Shown here in pieces: positions 37,287-50,439 of a DNA stretch of 64,000 nucleotides. Every line of letters starts with the position of its first letter. The stretch's first letter is position 1. Under the pieces are notes generated by a model. It was not told the DNA's origin, ran no database searches, and worked only from the letters and a program-made list of their open reading frames with translations. The DNA is from Paralvinella palmiformis (taxonomy: Eukaryota; Annelida; Polychaeta; Terebellida; Alvinellidae): the NCBI GenBank assembly GCA_025642065.1, contig JAODUP010001339.1, forward strand, positions 1-64,000. The letters are read 5' to 3'. A program made the position numbers and the translations under genes.

Positions 37287-40200
37287 TCAGCAACATTGCA
37301 GATCGCCATATAAACAAGTGGCGCCATCTTCGATGTCCCATTGGTAACCAAACAGGCAGAAATCCCTTTTGTAAACGTCCACCAACCCTTGTGTCATCTT
37401 TGTATCTATGTTTTCATACAATGTTTTGATTTGCTTTAGTTTTTCTATGCCATTTTCCGGGCGTACTTTGTTATCGTGAGTGATGCGATGGATGGGTTCA
37501 GATGCGTCCAGTCGTAGCAGATGTTGGTACATGACCTCCACGTCTGTGTCCAGTGTCTCCAGACGGAACACGTGATCGTAGTGGACATGACATGGCTGAC
37601 AGTGTTCATAATAACTAATCCAATGCGCATTCCTAAAGCCCGCGTCCCATTTCTGATAAACAAGTTCAAGAAATAGCTCAAATTTCAAATACTCATATTT
37701 GTAATCAAAAGTCCTATTTCTCGACGGATCCAACTGCCTTAAGTGGTCGTCTGCTATGGTTTCCATGCCTTTCAATACTTGTGAACTTCCGGCTTCCGCC
37801 ATCTTGTGCAGCCAAACAGAACGCAGCCTGTCGAATGGATGTCGTACAACCATAAATTTGAAGTAGCTTTTCCACGCTTTGTCCTTCTCGAATTCAGAAA
37901 GATCATTGAACTGTCTCAACCCAGTCACATTATAATATATCTTCATATTTACTGACCAAGACCTGAAAAAGTCCGACCTCGATATCTTGCCGAGGTAATG
38001 TTTGAACGACTTACTACCACATTTTGGTATTGAGCAAAAGATGATCTTGTGTTTATCGTCTATTATTAAGTTCCTGCGTAATCTGTTCCACTGGATTCGT
38101 CCTCGTCGTATCCTTGTTTGTGGCAGAGATCCAGAACTTGGGCTGCTCTCGTAGCCGTCGTACAGACAGCTGGATTGTCAGACATCTCAGCTGGACTCTC
38201 ATCTGAACTGTCGAGAGGAATTTCAGTGCTGTATTGTCTATCAGTATTGCTGTGGGTAGTACTGTCGTCTGGACTGGGGACTGGGTCGTTGGTTGAACTA
38301 CAAACTATAACACAATACAGATCAGACAAAATAGAGAATTGCAAAAATATTAAATTGATTCGAACACCATTTAATTTGTTTTACATTGACACAAAACTAA
38401 AGCAAAGTTAATATAAAAACGAACGAACAAACGAGAAAAAAATCTAATAAACCTCCTCACTAAAGACAATTTATTAGCTATAATTTAATTCAGTATTGGA
38501 GTTCTTTAATTACTGAAAAATATGCAGCAACACAGGAAGTGGAAATATTAAGAAAAATTGGAAAGTTAACAAAATCGAAATTTTAAGTATCAAATCACTT
38601 TATAGACCTTTCTGGTAGATGTGGATGGTGTTTTTCTCTGGATCATACTTGATGTAACGCCGAAAATGGGAATGGCATATGAAACATTATCAATTCCGTG
38701 ATATAGTGTGAAGTTAGACCGTTAGAATATTATTTTAATGCAATCACATAAAACACAGTAAACCAAAGTGAACGACTAGCAGAGTGTACTTCTTTTCCAG
38801 TCACTCACTATACAGGGTAATGTGGTCAACCATTGTCTAAATGATCACTAGAAAATCACGAACAAAGTATACTTCTTTTCCAATCACTTTCACCATGGTA
38901 ACAGCATCTATTTTTACGATAGTTCTTCATCGAGCGATTATCTCTCAGCTAATGTTGTTATTACCAATGAGCATCAGTTTATTGCTCATATGACAAAAAG
39001 ATTACTAACTATGGTTAATCACAATTCGTGGAATATCAACCATTGTCGACTATAAACTTGACCTAAGATAGAATAAAATTGATTAAGGTTTCGTAGAAGG
39101 AGGAAAGTTTCTTGAATTATTATTTATAAACAATATGAACACGATGAAGAATCCTCTGGGTCACAGATGAAATACGCCCTGACCACCATTAGCAATAAGT
39201 ATTTTTGGTATTTTCCTGCCAGTTATAACCGAAACTAATTGCCCCTCACCCCGCTTAGGTAATGCCTAATTTCATTATAGAGAAATAACAATCATCCGGA
39301 ATAAGATCATTTATGATTAATTTAAATACTACCTGCAATATCTCGATGGATGCGAATATTATGTTTAATGGGAAATGATCGAGATATTACGCTCAGCTTC
39401 TGTGTTTGAGCTCCAGGAGATATTCATCAAGTCTCCGATCAAGTTTTGTGACTTGTATTCGCTTTCCACTTGGGTTTTAAAGAAATGCGTCCATCAACCT
39501 CCTACACTGATAAAATATATTTGTGGATGAGTCAGTGAAGCTTTTGGGTTTGAAACGAGCCACCCAATCTCGCTGCTTAAGATATCTGAGCTGAATAAGG
39601 AAAAATATCAAGAATTATCGTCCCATATTTAAACTTCTCGTTATCTCCAAACTTACTGAAAAGATGGTAGTAAAGTGTATCACGACACCAATAACAATTA
39701 TCAATATTCTTATTGTAATGGTTATTCAACAGAAAGTCTTCACTTGAATGTGCACAGTAACATTGGTGAGGGTCTTGATGTAGGATGAATATTTGTATTA
39801 ATTATAGTAGTTTGTGAATCTTTCCATTAATGTCTGCATTGAAAATATTCTAGGAATCGAGAAGCGGGTGTTTTCCATATGGATAATTATTAATGGGGTT
39901 TTATGGCCACGTTTGTACACATGGTACGCTAAATGGGCTGTGCGATCGACCTCTAGGGGTAAGTTAAAGAAGAAACACCTTTCAGATATGCCCACGCTGA
40001 GATTCGAACTGAGGTGGTAGTAATCTGTGATCCAACATACAACCAGTTAGACCAAGAGGCGTCCGCATTCTATAAGGAAGTACTATTATTATCAAATAAA
40101 ACACCCAAACCTTCTTAGTAAGTGAAAAAAATATGAGATATTCAAGATATTTGTCCAATCCCTTATAATTGTTTTACTCGAGCATGACAATGGCTTGTTA

Positions 40201-41036
40201 TATAATACTCTCTCTCTCAAGTAAAAGGCAACATAAAACATTGGTTTGTTCCAGCAGCACTAGCGTCATGAACACTTTAGTTCACTATAACAGATCCTGT
40301 TTCACATATTAAAAGTACTGAATGGAACAGCGCCACTGTATCTTGGCTATCTGATCCAGAAGTATTAAATCAGTGAGACTTTTGCAATCCGAATCTTGTT
40401 CTCTTTTGGTGGGAGCCAAAAAGCCACACCGCAATGTACGGAGAGACATCGTTCTAGGATTAGCTCCAAGGCTGTGGCATAAGTTGTCTAGGGAAATTTA
40501 ACTTACAGCAAGTAAAGAAATATTGTGGACGAGTCTTACAGTCCACTTATTTAAATCAGACTATTTGTACTATCTATCAACCAGTGTATTTATATATAAA
40601 ATATGTTTATGTTAAGGGAGTAGGAACAGGTTTTAACTCCTTTGTTCAGTATAATGTACCTTGGAACCATCCAAATTGACATAAAAATAATATTACCCTA
40701 TTATAGTTATGTTATATTAGAACGTTATAAGGCGACATGAGGTTTTAGTGTTATGCAGGTGGTGGACTGTCTGCTGGTGGACTATCTCCTACACACCTTT
40801 AAATGTGTTCCTGTACACATCTATGTCTGTATCAAAGAGTGAGTGAGTGAGTGAGTGACTGTGTGTGTAGTTTCTTTAGTCTCGGCACTGATCCAACATG
40901 GGATACATAGCCGAGGGTTGACTCCTTGGTGAAACATCCCATAAATATAGGAAAGTATCAGATTCAAACTAACAACCTCGAGACTTTTAGAACAATGCAA
41001 CAACGACTGAGCTATCAGAGCGCTCGTCTGTGTGCT

Positions 41037-41104
<68 letters not shown>

Positions 41105-41272
41105 TATTTAGTAATGCAATTCTACATAACACCAACTTGACATACCTTGGTTTGTTGACAAATCAGTCAGGTATCTTACGTCTTCGTATTTAGAGAAGAT
41201 TGCAAACAGCGAGATGGCGAAGATACAGAGAATAGCAACAAAAACGAGACGACGCCTGATAACTGATAACAT
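37287..41272 (-). CDS. Golgi carbohydrate sulfotransferase, HNK-1/chondroitin sulfotransferase type, with one frameshift
   Basis: Exon 1 is 41272-41146 (42 codons plus one base, donor G|GTATGT). It has a short basic N-terminus (MLSVIRRR) followed by a membrane anchor (LVFVAILCIFAISLFAIF), as in type II Golgi enzymes. Exon 2 is 38304-37287 (acceptor TTATAG, phase 1, stop TGA); the intron is about 2.84 kb. Exon 2 has a Ser/Asp/Pro-rich stem, RAAQVLDLCHKQGYDE, then NLIIDDKHKIIFC and the 5'-phosphosulfate loop SIPKCGSKSF, and the 3'-phosphate motif VVRHPFDRLRSVW. These are the PAPS-binding hallmarks of the Sulfotransfer_2 family, which sulfates glycan chains. Total length is about 380 residues, normal for the family. 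The stem frame and the catalytic frame differ by one base; the switch lies at about 38070-38130. Exact acceptor sugar unknown. Confidence 0.8.
39590..40600 (+). mobile_element. Fragments of a decayed non-LTR retrotransposon
   Basis: About 39600-39680 reads KNYRPIFKLLVISKLTEKMV, the conserved block before RT motif A. About 40330-40580 reads as a C-terminal block (AAPLYLGYL, then a decayed FGGSQKATPQ region and a LWH-like end). A SINE lies between the pieces. Heavily decayed. Confidence 0.6.
39891..40068 (-). mobile_element. SINE family A copy
   Basis: Minus strand: tRNA-like head with box-B-like sequence (rc of GAGATTCGAACTGAGG), then the family tail with ACCATGTGTACAAACGTGGC. Confidence 0.7.
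40836..41035 (-). mobile_element. tRNA-derived SINE, family C, with (ACTC)n tail
   Basis: Minus strand: an A box like GCTCTGATAGCTCAGTCG, a B-box-like AGTTTGAATCT, then a body ending in CACACAGTCACTCACTCACT. The tetranucleotide tail is the 3' end. A related tail is at 52640-52868 (plus), and a different head with the same tail type is at 63528-63745 (minus). Confidence 0.65.
41040..41107. repeat. (TA)n microsatellite
   Basis: About 33 TA units with one interruption, directly beside the SINE head. Confidence 0.95.
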
Positions 41273-42070
41273 TATTTGTTCGTGGTTAGAAGATGATAAA
41301 GTAACACAGGAAGATGGGCATCACTATCTGAGATAATTCAGTACCAGGTTTGTAGTCTTTGTGATGATGCTGATGATGACGATGATAACGATGATAACGG
41401 TGATGATGATCAGGTCAACCTGATACCAATCTAAACATTCACTCGATTCACTTCTAAAAGTATTACCGACCTATTTAACGATTACTTTTACTAAACAAAC
41501 ATTGATATATATGTATTACTGATGAAAGTTTTAATCGATAAGTGAATAGACAGCTGTTACAAACAACAAGAACAACAACAATAACAACAACGACTAGTTT
41601 ATTATGTCGTGTGAATGTCGTGAATGGTTTGGTTTGCCTGTGAGACGAAAGTTGTCATGAATAAAGAGGGACAATTAAGTTGCAGCGGTAATTCTGGGAT
41701 GATGATGATGTTGATGGAAATGGTGATGATGATGATATTAGTGATGATGATATTAGTGATGATGGTATTAGTGATGATGAAGATGGTAATGATGATGTGA
41801 ATGATGATGACTAAGACTATGATAAAACAGGTTTAATCTTTTTTTAGTTTAGTTGAGTTATTCACCGTCGGTGTGCTGGTAACACCTGTGACATATAACT
41901 AATGAAACATTGAGAACCCTTCTAAAGGTCGAGAAATGTGAGAGAGAGGGAGAGAGAGAGAAACAGATATATAGATAGACAAACATACATAGATACAGAC
42001 AGACAGACAGACAGACATAGATACAGAAAGACATATTAACAAACATATAGATACGGGCACAGTCAGACAC
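41273..42070. other. Upstream region of the sulfotransferase gene
   Basis: Contains GATGAT-rich tracts at 41364-41410 and 41697-41810 and an AGAC/AGAT-rich tract at 41940-42030. No TATA box is obvious near exon 1. Confidence 0.5.
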
Positions 42071-42072
42071 AG

Positions 42073-42152
<80 letters not shown>

Positions 42153-42168
42153 ACACACACACACACAC
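42073..42168. repeat. (CA)n microsatellite
   Basis: About 47 CA units with two small interruptions. Confidence 0.95.
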
Positions 42169-44510
42169 ATTTTGGATTTGTATGTTTATGAGGTATTTGA
42201 CCTGAAGAAACGTCCAGAGTTTGAATTCACGGTTCGAGATTCTCTGTGCCTGTGCCTTATTATACACAGCTAAAACACACATTGCCCGTGCCAGAGATTG
42301 AGGTTCGTGTTTTCTTTTTACCAATTTCGTAATATTTGATATAACGGGTTAGTGACGAGTAGGTCATAGAATTGTTTGGATTTGTATGCTTATGAGGTAT
42401 TTGACCCTACAGCAAATATCACAAGGCATATTATGCTGCGGTTGAGATGTTCCTTTTTCTGTGCGTGGAGACTGTATGTTTCCAGGTCGATGCGTTCTAA
42501 GAAAAGTTGATCTAGAGCTGTATATTCCGTGCACTATTTGTGTCTTTGGAGGCACGCCGTTTAAAGTATTTGACATGGTTATCCATCATTTAAATGACTG
42601 TAGCAGACACAGTACGCTCTTAAAACATGTACTCCTGACTCAGTAATAGAAACACTGCATCGCATCTCGAGCGGTGGCATTTGACACAGCTCGTGTGGTT
42701 GGTGTGTTTTATATAACAAGTTTAGTTGTATATATAATTCACCTTTTTTTTGTGGGAATAGAATTATCTTTCCTAGGTCCAGTTATGTCCAGTCTGTACT
42801 ATGACATTCAAGGCTAACTTTAGTCTCCTTGTCATTAATAAAACCCTATATTATAATTATAGTTTGTATAGCAGACATTAGGTCTGATTTGAAAATGTTA
42901 ATATATAGAACGGCAATTCCGCCATAACGGTCTGCAAAAGCGCCGATGTAAATTGTTATAATAGTGACGAGTAGGTCATAGTATTTATTGGATTTGTATG
43001 TTTATGAAGTATTTGACCCTCCAGCAAATATTACAAGGCATATTATGCTGCGGTTGAGAAAGTTCCGTTTTCTATGCGTGGAGACCATATTTCCCGGTCC
43101 CTGCATTTAAGAAAAGTTGATCTAGAGCTGTATAATCCATGTACTATTTGCGTCTTTGGAGGCACGCCGTTTAGGTGTCTGGCCTGGTTATCCAGCATTT
43201 AAATGACTGTAGCAGGCACAGTACGCTCTTAAAGCATTATAGTACTCCTGACTCAGGAATAGAAACACTGCATCGCATCTCGAGCGGTGGCATTGGACAC
43301 AGTTCGCGCGGTTGGTGTGTTTTATATAACAAGTTTACTTGTATATATAATTCACCTTGGTTGTATGTGGGAATAGATTATCTTTCCTAGGTCCAGTTAT
43401 GTCCAGTTTGTACTATGACATTCAAGATTAGCTCTAATCTGCTTGTCATAAATAACATTTAAGAACTACAATAGTTAGAATAGCATAAATTAGGTCAGGT
43501 TTGAAAATGATAGCATAGTTCAAACAGTACGGAAGCTATGACGCGCTATTACGGTCTGCTTCAGCGCAGATGTCAGTCTTTTAATAGTAATTAAGATAAA
43601 CAGTTTTAATAGTAGTCGCTTCATGACGCCTGCCCGTTGTAAAAACTGATCTTTGAAGACAGTGACAATTGGGTTATATGGTTTATATAGTATTGCTTTG
43701 AAGAAAGATACAGCAATTAAAAAATAGCTATAAATAGGGCTGCTTAGATAATTAATCTAAACATTCTCACTACTGCCGTGATCTGACTTGGGTGTTCTAC
43801 TCCCAAACTCCACGGCTGTAGGTGATTCGCTTTTTGTTTTTGCTTGGCGGCTTAGGGACTGGTGAGACATTACACATGTCTCAGCAAGAAAAGTCGCCAC
43901 TCTGGATTCAGTCCCCTGAAGAAACGTCCAGAGTTTGAATTCACGGTTCGAGATTCTCTGTGCCTGTGCCTTATTATACACAGCTAAAACACACATTGCC
44001 CGTGCCAGAGATTGAGGTTCGTGTTTTCATTTTACCAATTTTGTAATATTTGATATAAAGGGTTAGTGACGAGTAGGTCATAGAATTTATTGGATTTGTA
44101 TGCTTATGAGGTATTTGACCCTCCAGCAAATATCACAAGGCATATTATGCTGCGGTTAAGATGTTCCATTTTCTATGCGTGGAAACTGCATGTTTCAGGT
44201 CCGCGCATTCTAAGAAAAGTTGATGTACAGCTGTATATTCCGTGCACTACTTCCGTCCTTGGAGGGACACTCTTTAGATATTTGGCCTGGTTAGCCAGCA
44301 TTTAAATGTCTGTATCAGCCATAGTACTATCTTAATACACTATAAGTAGTCCTGACACAGGAATAGAGACACTGCACGGCATCTCTAGCGATGGCGCTGG
44401 GCACAGCTTGCACAGTTGGTGTGTTTTATATAACAAATTTAGTTGCATATAAAATTCACCTTAGTTGTATGTGTGAAGAGAACGGTCTTTCCTATATTAG
44501 CGATATTGCA
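42169..44510 (+). repeat. Tandem, partly overlapping copies of a dispersed repeat
   Basis: A block of about 450-600 bases starting GTGACGAGTAGGTCATAG and running through GGCATATTATGCTGCGGTT, AAGAAAAGTTGAT and GGTGTGTTTTATATAAC occurs at about 42351, 42963 and 44066. The segment CCAGAGTTTGAATTCACGG to GCCAGAGATTGAGGTTCG precedes the first and third copies. The 43575-43900 part matches 33460-34130 of foldback element 2. No coding sequence recognised; the ORFs inside are not conserved between copies. Confidence 0.8.
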
Positions 44511-44877
44511 TGATTTCTTCGATACATACGGGGATTTTGTTTGACTTAGACCTAGATTTATGGTCAAAATTGTATTGATTAGGTTACAATTTGGAAAACA
44601 TTCCAAGGATTCAATCTATTATGTAGATCGTGCATGGAGATGGTAGCTTGGATTCTATGTTAAGATTTACTAGTGAATTCAACTTTAAAATAGATCTTAA
44701 TTTTCCTATCGAAACAACGTGAGGGCTTGCCACAAATTCAAAGGAACGTAATTTTGCCTGCTGAGGTTAGGTTACTTCGGTGTACTGATATAATTAAAAC
44801 ATGCAGGTGGCGTTAAACCTACATTTTTGGTTTGATATTTCGGTGTTTTATGTGATGTCTCGACATAGACAATACTA

Positions 44878-44968
44878 TTACTACTACTACTACTACTATT
44901 ACTACTTACTACTACTACTACTACTACTACTACTATTACTACTACTACTACTACTAATAATAATAATC
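44878..44968. repeat. (ACT)n/(ATA)n microsatellite
   Basis: About 25 ACT units with interruptions, ending in AAT units. The Tyr/Leu runs in ORFs across it are artefacts. Confidence 0.95.
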
Positions 44969-46425
44969 ATGTATCATTTATTTAGTAATATATTCATCTT
45001 TGTTCTTGTTTGGATTTTAATGTCAAAACTGCACAGATTAAATATTTCATTTCATATTTATGAATATGTAATACTTAAAAGACGAAATTTGAGGTCAAAT
45101 GTAAAGCCTTTTATTAAATGTGTGCTTCTCAGTTGTTTCCAGAATGCTGATGCTACGTAGTGAAATGATTGAAAATCAAACGTTTTAAGGCTAATACTTG
45201 GTTTCAACAAGTTTGAGTATGTGGATCTCAGGATCTTTGTTGGATTATGTGGCTGTAGTATGACTTGTTCATGAAAGGGTGTATACGTAATGATATGGAC
45301 CATAATGGATATTCTCGATCTAATTAGTATGTACGAGTCCATTAAGCTGTAAGTGCTTTTCCATACGTCTTGCTACTCCTTTTCGATATGCTTGGAGATG
45401 AAAGGAAGGTTAGAAGTAGGATGATAGCTTTTCATATCTTCCCTATCTAGCCAATATATGCGGATGGGTTATGGTGGCTTGTTTCAAACACAACGGCATC
45501 ACTGACTCATCCTTTGGCTTCTTGATTATAAGCTTGTCGAAACATCAATAAACATAATATTTTATAGGAATTAAATGCTTTGATTGAATTACTGGTACCT
45601 TTGAAAAGATTCAAATTGTCAAGCCCCGAATAAATTAAATTAAAGAATATGTTTTCAATATTTGCTGCCAGGTATCAGTCAAGAGGGATGAAGACAGAAT
45701 ACTCTATAAATAGAAGTTTGACTAAAATAATACTTCCCAACATATGTATCTATGTTAGACACCAGCCCATCGTGCGATTAGCGATGACGCCGAACAAAAA
45801 CAAATTGCATACACCAGCTTACTTGGATCACTTGCCTATTGACTTACTCACCAAGCTCACTCACTCAGTCGCTGATTCACTAGCTCACTCTCTCACCTTC
45901 CCGTCAGTACTCTCACTAATCATGAATTAGTCACTTACCGATGACTTTGTATCATATTATTATAAGATACAATGCGTCTTATTTTAAGGAAGCACGAGAT
46001 CCTCTCAACGAAACTGGACAAAGATCGTTTCAACAGCGTTCGAAAACAAAGTCCATCATATAACAATTCCAAATTGATCCCGTTTTGGAATCTGTTTTAT
46101 TAGAAGTATGTTTCCGCATGCGAATCGTCACTCACACGTATGGAACAAGTTTTTGAAATCTTGACGCATTAACTTATCATCATAACGCTAATTGTAAGAA
46201 TTTTAATATTATCCACAGTGTAGCTGTAACATTGAGATCAGCAAATAGTTAAGCCATGCAGATAATTACTTACACACTCACGCCTTTGAAGGTTCAGCCT
46301 TTTGTTCCAACTCCTCAAAAGTGTAAAAACTGACACTTCGGTGTGTAGCTTTCGTTAGTTTCTGAGTGGGTGAGTGAGTGAGTGAATGAGTGAGAAGGGT
46401 TTAACGAAATGTTATACTCAAAACG

Positions 46426-46426
<1 letters not shown>

Positions 46427-46497
<71 letters not shown>
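46427..46497. repeat. (TA)n microsatellite
   Basis: About 35 TA units. Confidence 0.95.
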
Positions 46498-46500
<3 letters not shown>

Positions 46501-46927
46501 TATTACCTGTGTCTGGGGAATGTTTCATTCTATTATATTATATCAGCAGGACCGGTTGAATGCCAAACAAATAATGACGACATAAAATGAAGTGTTCACG
46601 ATTCTGAAACAAAACATTTCATAATTATCAATTTATCACGGAATAAGCCAAAGAAATCACTTTTTTGGGCGGCGTGTTAGTAACTATTTATTCTTCAATT
46701 TACTGGCTTAAATTGTAAACTTGAATTATATGCTGAGCTGGTACCTGCGCTAGTGGCTAATAAAGTAGATGCAATATTTTGAATTTTATCCAAATGGCTA
46801 GTATGCAACGTAAAGCATTGGGCAAACGAATTTGGCTAGAAGATTTTACAGGTAGGTATTTTATCAAGTGTTTGCTGCAAGAACATTCTCTTATTGATAT
46901 ATTTTATCAAAATATATAATTATTATA

Positions 46928-46930
<3 letters not shown>

Positions 46931-46995
<65 letters not shown>
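46931..46995. repeat. (TA)n microsatellite
   Basis: About 32 TA units. Confidence 0.95.
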
Positions 46996-46998
<3 letters not shown>

Positions 46999-48149
46999 TA
47001 ATAAGTAGGATTAATACTGGATCAATAAATCAAACAGAAGATAACATGAAACTCCAATCTGTTTTAGTAATCTTCAGGAGGTGGTATCCCTCTCCGTATC
47101 TGCTAATGCGAGATCCACTAATGGAAGAACGTTTGTGGGCACAACCGATTCAATCACAAATCAAACAAATCAAACAGTTGCAACATATATAACATAAAAT
47201 AACAGCAATATACCTTCTGGATAAATCCAAAACGCGGCATGAAACAATAATTCCAGTACTATCTGGAAAGGTTTCTGCACGACATCTAAAGGTTTCTCAA
47301 GAACTAGTGCCCGATTGGAACACAACTCAATATCATTGCTCAAAAATCATTTCGGCAGATTTTAAACAGCACGACGAAGATTTGGACCACCACAGGAATG
47401 CAATGCAATTTATCCCAGATTTTATGACCACTGATAACTGCATATGCATGGTGGAATAAATTGCATATCTTTGCTGGAAGGTGATATTGTATGGATTGAT
47501 AGCGGGTCCCCGATCAGTTATTTATTGAATAGGCTTACTATGAATTTGAGAGCAGTCCTGCACAAATAACACACATATGCATTTTAATATAGTATTAAAT
47601 ATTTAAAATTAAAGTATTATTAACGTTTGTATACTATTGCTATTTACAGAGAAAAGTACTTCCGAACACTAGCTCCGTGGCTTTGAAAAAAAGTTACCAA
47701 AACATGTTAAAGAAATATTTTGAGGTTCTTAAAACCTAATGCGTTGTAAAAGTGAGGAAGAAAACACTGTCGCAGATAATCCTGATTCGTGAATTAAAAC
47801 CCTGGACAATTGATCATGGGACAGAATCTAGAAAGGTGAATTTTCACGCCGAGACATGCGTAGTGTCTTAACAGTCTCTTAGTCACTATGTAACAAAGCC
47901 CTAAACAGTTATACCCCAATTGCCACCGAATTCAAAGGTCAGTTTGTACAATAGGCAGGTGTCACGAAGCGGCTACTATTAAAAGTGATGGCTTAACTGC
48001 TAGCAATCATGCTCCGCTAAAGCAGACCATGATAGCATCACATCTATGAAGCTGTTAAAACTAAATAGTAGCATGCATCAAGAGCGTACGCACACGATTC
48101 CTTGGGCGATTCCACAACATTACCCGAACTATACTCGTGAACTTTGGTT

Positions 48150-49610
48150 CCGGAAGTAGTTGGTGCTCCTTTTTGGTTTCGGGGTACTTTCTTATATCGG
48201 TAGCAAAGGTACTCTTGGTACCCTTCGTAGACTACTTAGTTCCCTTATGGTTATCTATCTGATCACTGCCCAGGGATTTCCTTCCATATTTCGGATTGTT
48301 AGCCTTCTTTGCTTCTCCTTCCACAAATTCCACTATATTGCTTGAGTTTCAATATTTTGTTAAACATCCTACATTTTCGGAGTATTCCAAAACCTGAATC
48401 CATTCCATGGTTTGCACGGTAATCATAAATTCAACTAGAAAAATGGTGAACGCATCCAGAGCTTTTACAACGATATCTGCTTTTCCAAACCGTTCCTCTA
48501 ATTCACAGATAGCTGCCCCGTTAGAAACGTTTCCATTTAGTTAACGTCGACCGGTTCATTTGGCGTTTGCTTCAACCAGACTACACCGTTCTGGGTAATT
48601 TAACCTCTCATCGTCATCTTCCTAACAAGTTGAGTCTTGAACTCGCGCATGAACCTTTGTAGTCGAGTGGCTACCAATAAATGTCTTTATTTCTACTACT
48701 GGTTTCCACTCGCGGAGCACAACAGACATACGTTCTTTTTCTGGCTATCTTGGTTGATACGAGAGGCTTTTCTCGCTGGATTCAGAGAAACTTTATTTGC
48801 TTCTCTAAGTCCCACTGTATAACGTGCTCACTAATAGAATGTAGATCTGACGGTTCGTGTCTGAAACGTTCCTGAAACCAAACGAACACCTTTACTCCTA
48901 TATCGAATATTGCCGTTTCTTCTTCAATTTATAGTGGTAGTAGTGGTTGTTGATGTAGTAGTAGTAGTAGTTGTTGTCGTTGTAGTAGTAGTGGTAGCTG
49001 CCTTTACTTATATATCGGCTAGTCTCTGTCCTTCTCTAAACCTCGCGGACCTCGCAGAACATTTGACCTATAGCCAGACGCGGTGTCCTAACCGGACACA
49101 GTATCATCAACCTTTATTTTAACTACGGCTTGTCTTTGACGTGACTTTCAACTTGGAACCATTTCTCAAGAGATGCCGTGAATTTCTTGATATAGTTATC
49201 TCTGGACGCAAGCCAATCTACATCGCCCTGTTCCTTGATTACATCGTCGACTATCAAGGATTAGTGCACGAACTATGCACCAATCTACATCCAGTGCTGT
49301 AGTGTTCATTCCGCCGATTGCAATATCATCGAGTATCGCACGTGTGATATGTTCAATTTCCTGCTCCGGTAGTTTGGACACCAGGTGTCGCCGGTTGCAC
49401 CTCATGTCCGTGCGTTAGGTCTCTTTTAGGTATGGTCTGAGCCGTTCCTGCGGTCCTTCACCAGCTTCCTCCGTGATTCCAGCGATGCGTATGTTAACAA
49501 CCCCCCTTAATTACCAGCACTGTTCGTGTTAATGTTCAGCGGTAATCGAGTCTCGCTTAGGTCTTGCTAGGTAGGCGTTTCCAAACGGGTCTTAAGTACA
49601 TCACTTACTC
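48150..49610 (-). pseudogene. Coding-like relic, possibly retroelement-derived
   Basis: Base composition is less AT-rich than the flanks. The minus strand reads stretches with protein-like composition: AICELEERFGKADIVVKALD at about 48525-48465, then VEFVEGEAKKANNPKYGRK at about 48330-48275. Further upstream are NIRIAGITEEAGE at about 49495-49455 and ILDDIAIGGMNTTALD at about 49345-49295. The pieces are in different frames with stops between. The LEERFGK phrase resembles gag-like (DUF1759/BEL-Pao) proteins, but the match is too short to assign. Interrupted by an AGT/ATG repeat at about 48934-48992. Confidence 0.3.
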
Positions 49611-49624
49611 CAGTCGAGTCAGTT

Positions 49625-49758
49625 AATGAAGGTAAGTAATGTAGCGAAGTAAAAAATGAAACACTCTTCAGATATGCCTACGGCGAGATTCGAACACGGG
49701 TGGAGGTGATCTGTTATCCAACACGCTACTGTTATACCACGGAGGCGCCCAGAGAGAC

Positions 49759-49789
<31 letters not shown>

Positions 49790-49795
49790 CGCAGC
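49625..49795 (-). mobile_element. SINE family A copy with (GA)n at its head
   Basis: Minus strand: GGCGCCTCCGTGGTATAACAG-type head, box B (rc of GAGATTCGAACACGG), then the tail start with TCATTTTTTACTTCGC. A (GA)n tract at 49766-49789 adjoins the head. Confidence 0.7.
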
Positions 49796-50162
49796 TGCGC
49801 GCACACATATTATAACACATTCTTCCTAACATTTTAATATGGTTAGTGAAGGCATACCAGTTGGTAAATAAAACGGCTGTAAAATGATAAATGATAAATG
49901 CAAGTTAAGAGGGGGACGCACCCGTGTGCTCCAATTGACTTCGTCATACAGCACATCTAGCTGTTCATTAACGTCTATTCACCCCCGCCTCAATATATCT
50001 AGAGTTCTAGCTATAGCGCAGTGGGTGTGAATCGCTGAAAACAAATAGCAAAATAAGCCGGGATTTCTTTAGCCTGACGTTTTGCTGTTTCGTAGCAAGA
50101 ATAAATCTGTTTCATTCAGCAATTATGGGACTAATTCGCCAATTAGACGCATGAACGGCCCA

Positions 50163-50163
<1 letters not shown>

Positions 50164-50208
<45 letters not shown>
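50164..50208. repeat. (TA)n microsatellite
   Basis: About 22 TA units. Confidence 0.95.
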
Positions 50209-50213
<5 letters not shown>

Positions 50214-50439
50214 GTAAAAGTTAGTTATAAGGAAATTCAAGGAGACTGGGAAGTATTTTCGTTATAATGGTACTTCGTTTTATCCCAGTTTTCAAATTAG
50301 TTAGTAACGCATGAGCGATAATTGTTGAAAATAACCATGTTTTATTAAGATACAGAACATTTGTATTCCCAGTCTTTGACTGGATGATGAAAATCAACAA
50401 TCAACTTAATCTTTTATTTCCACATTGTCCTTCATGATT

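Larger units (their letters stand above)
38305..41145 (-). other. Intron of the sulfotransferase gene with nested repeats
   Basis: Donor GTATGT and acceptor TTATAG. It contains LINE relics in the opposite orientation (39590-39790 and 40240-40600), a SINE family A copy (39891-40068), a SINE of another family (40836-41035) and a (TA)n tract (41040-41107). Confidence 0.65.
45100..47990. other. Intergenic, no gene seen
   Basis: Contains (TA)n tracts at 46427-46497 and 46931-46995 and a GAGT-type tract at 46370-46398 that may be the tail of a SINE on the minus strand. No supported gene. Confidence 0.55.

Noticed and set aside
42461..44305. ORFs in the 42-44 kb repeat copies as a multicopy gene
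   Set aside because: The reading frames are not conserved between the three copies and no splice-bounded exon or domain was found.
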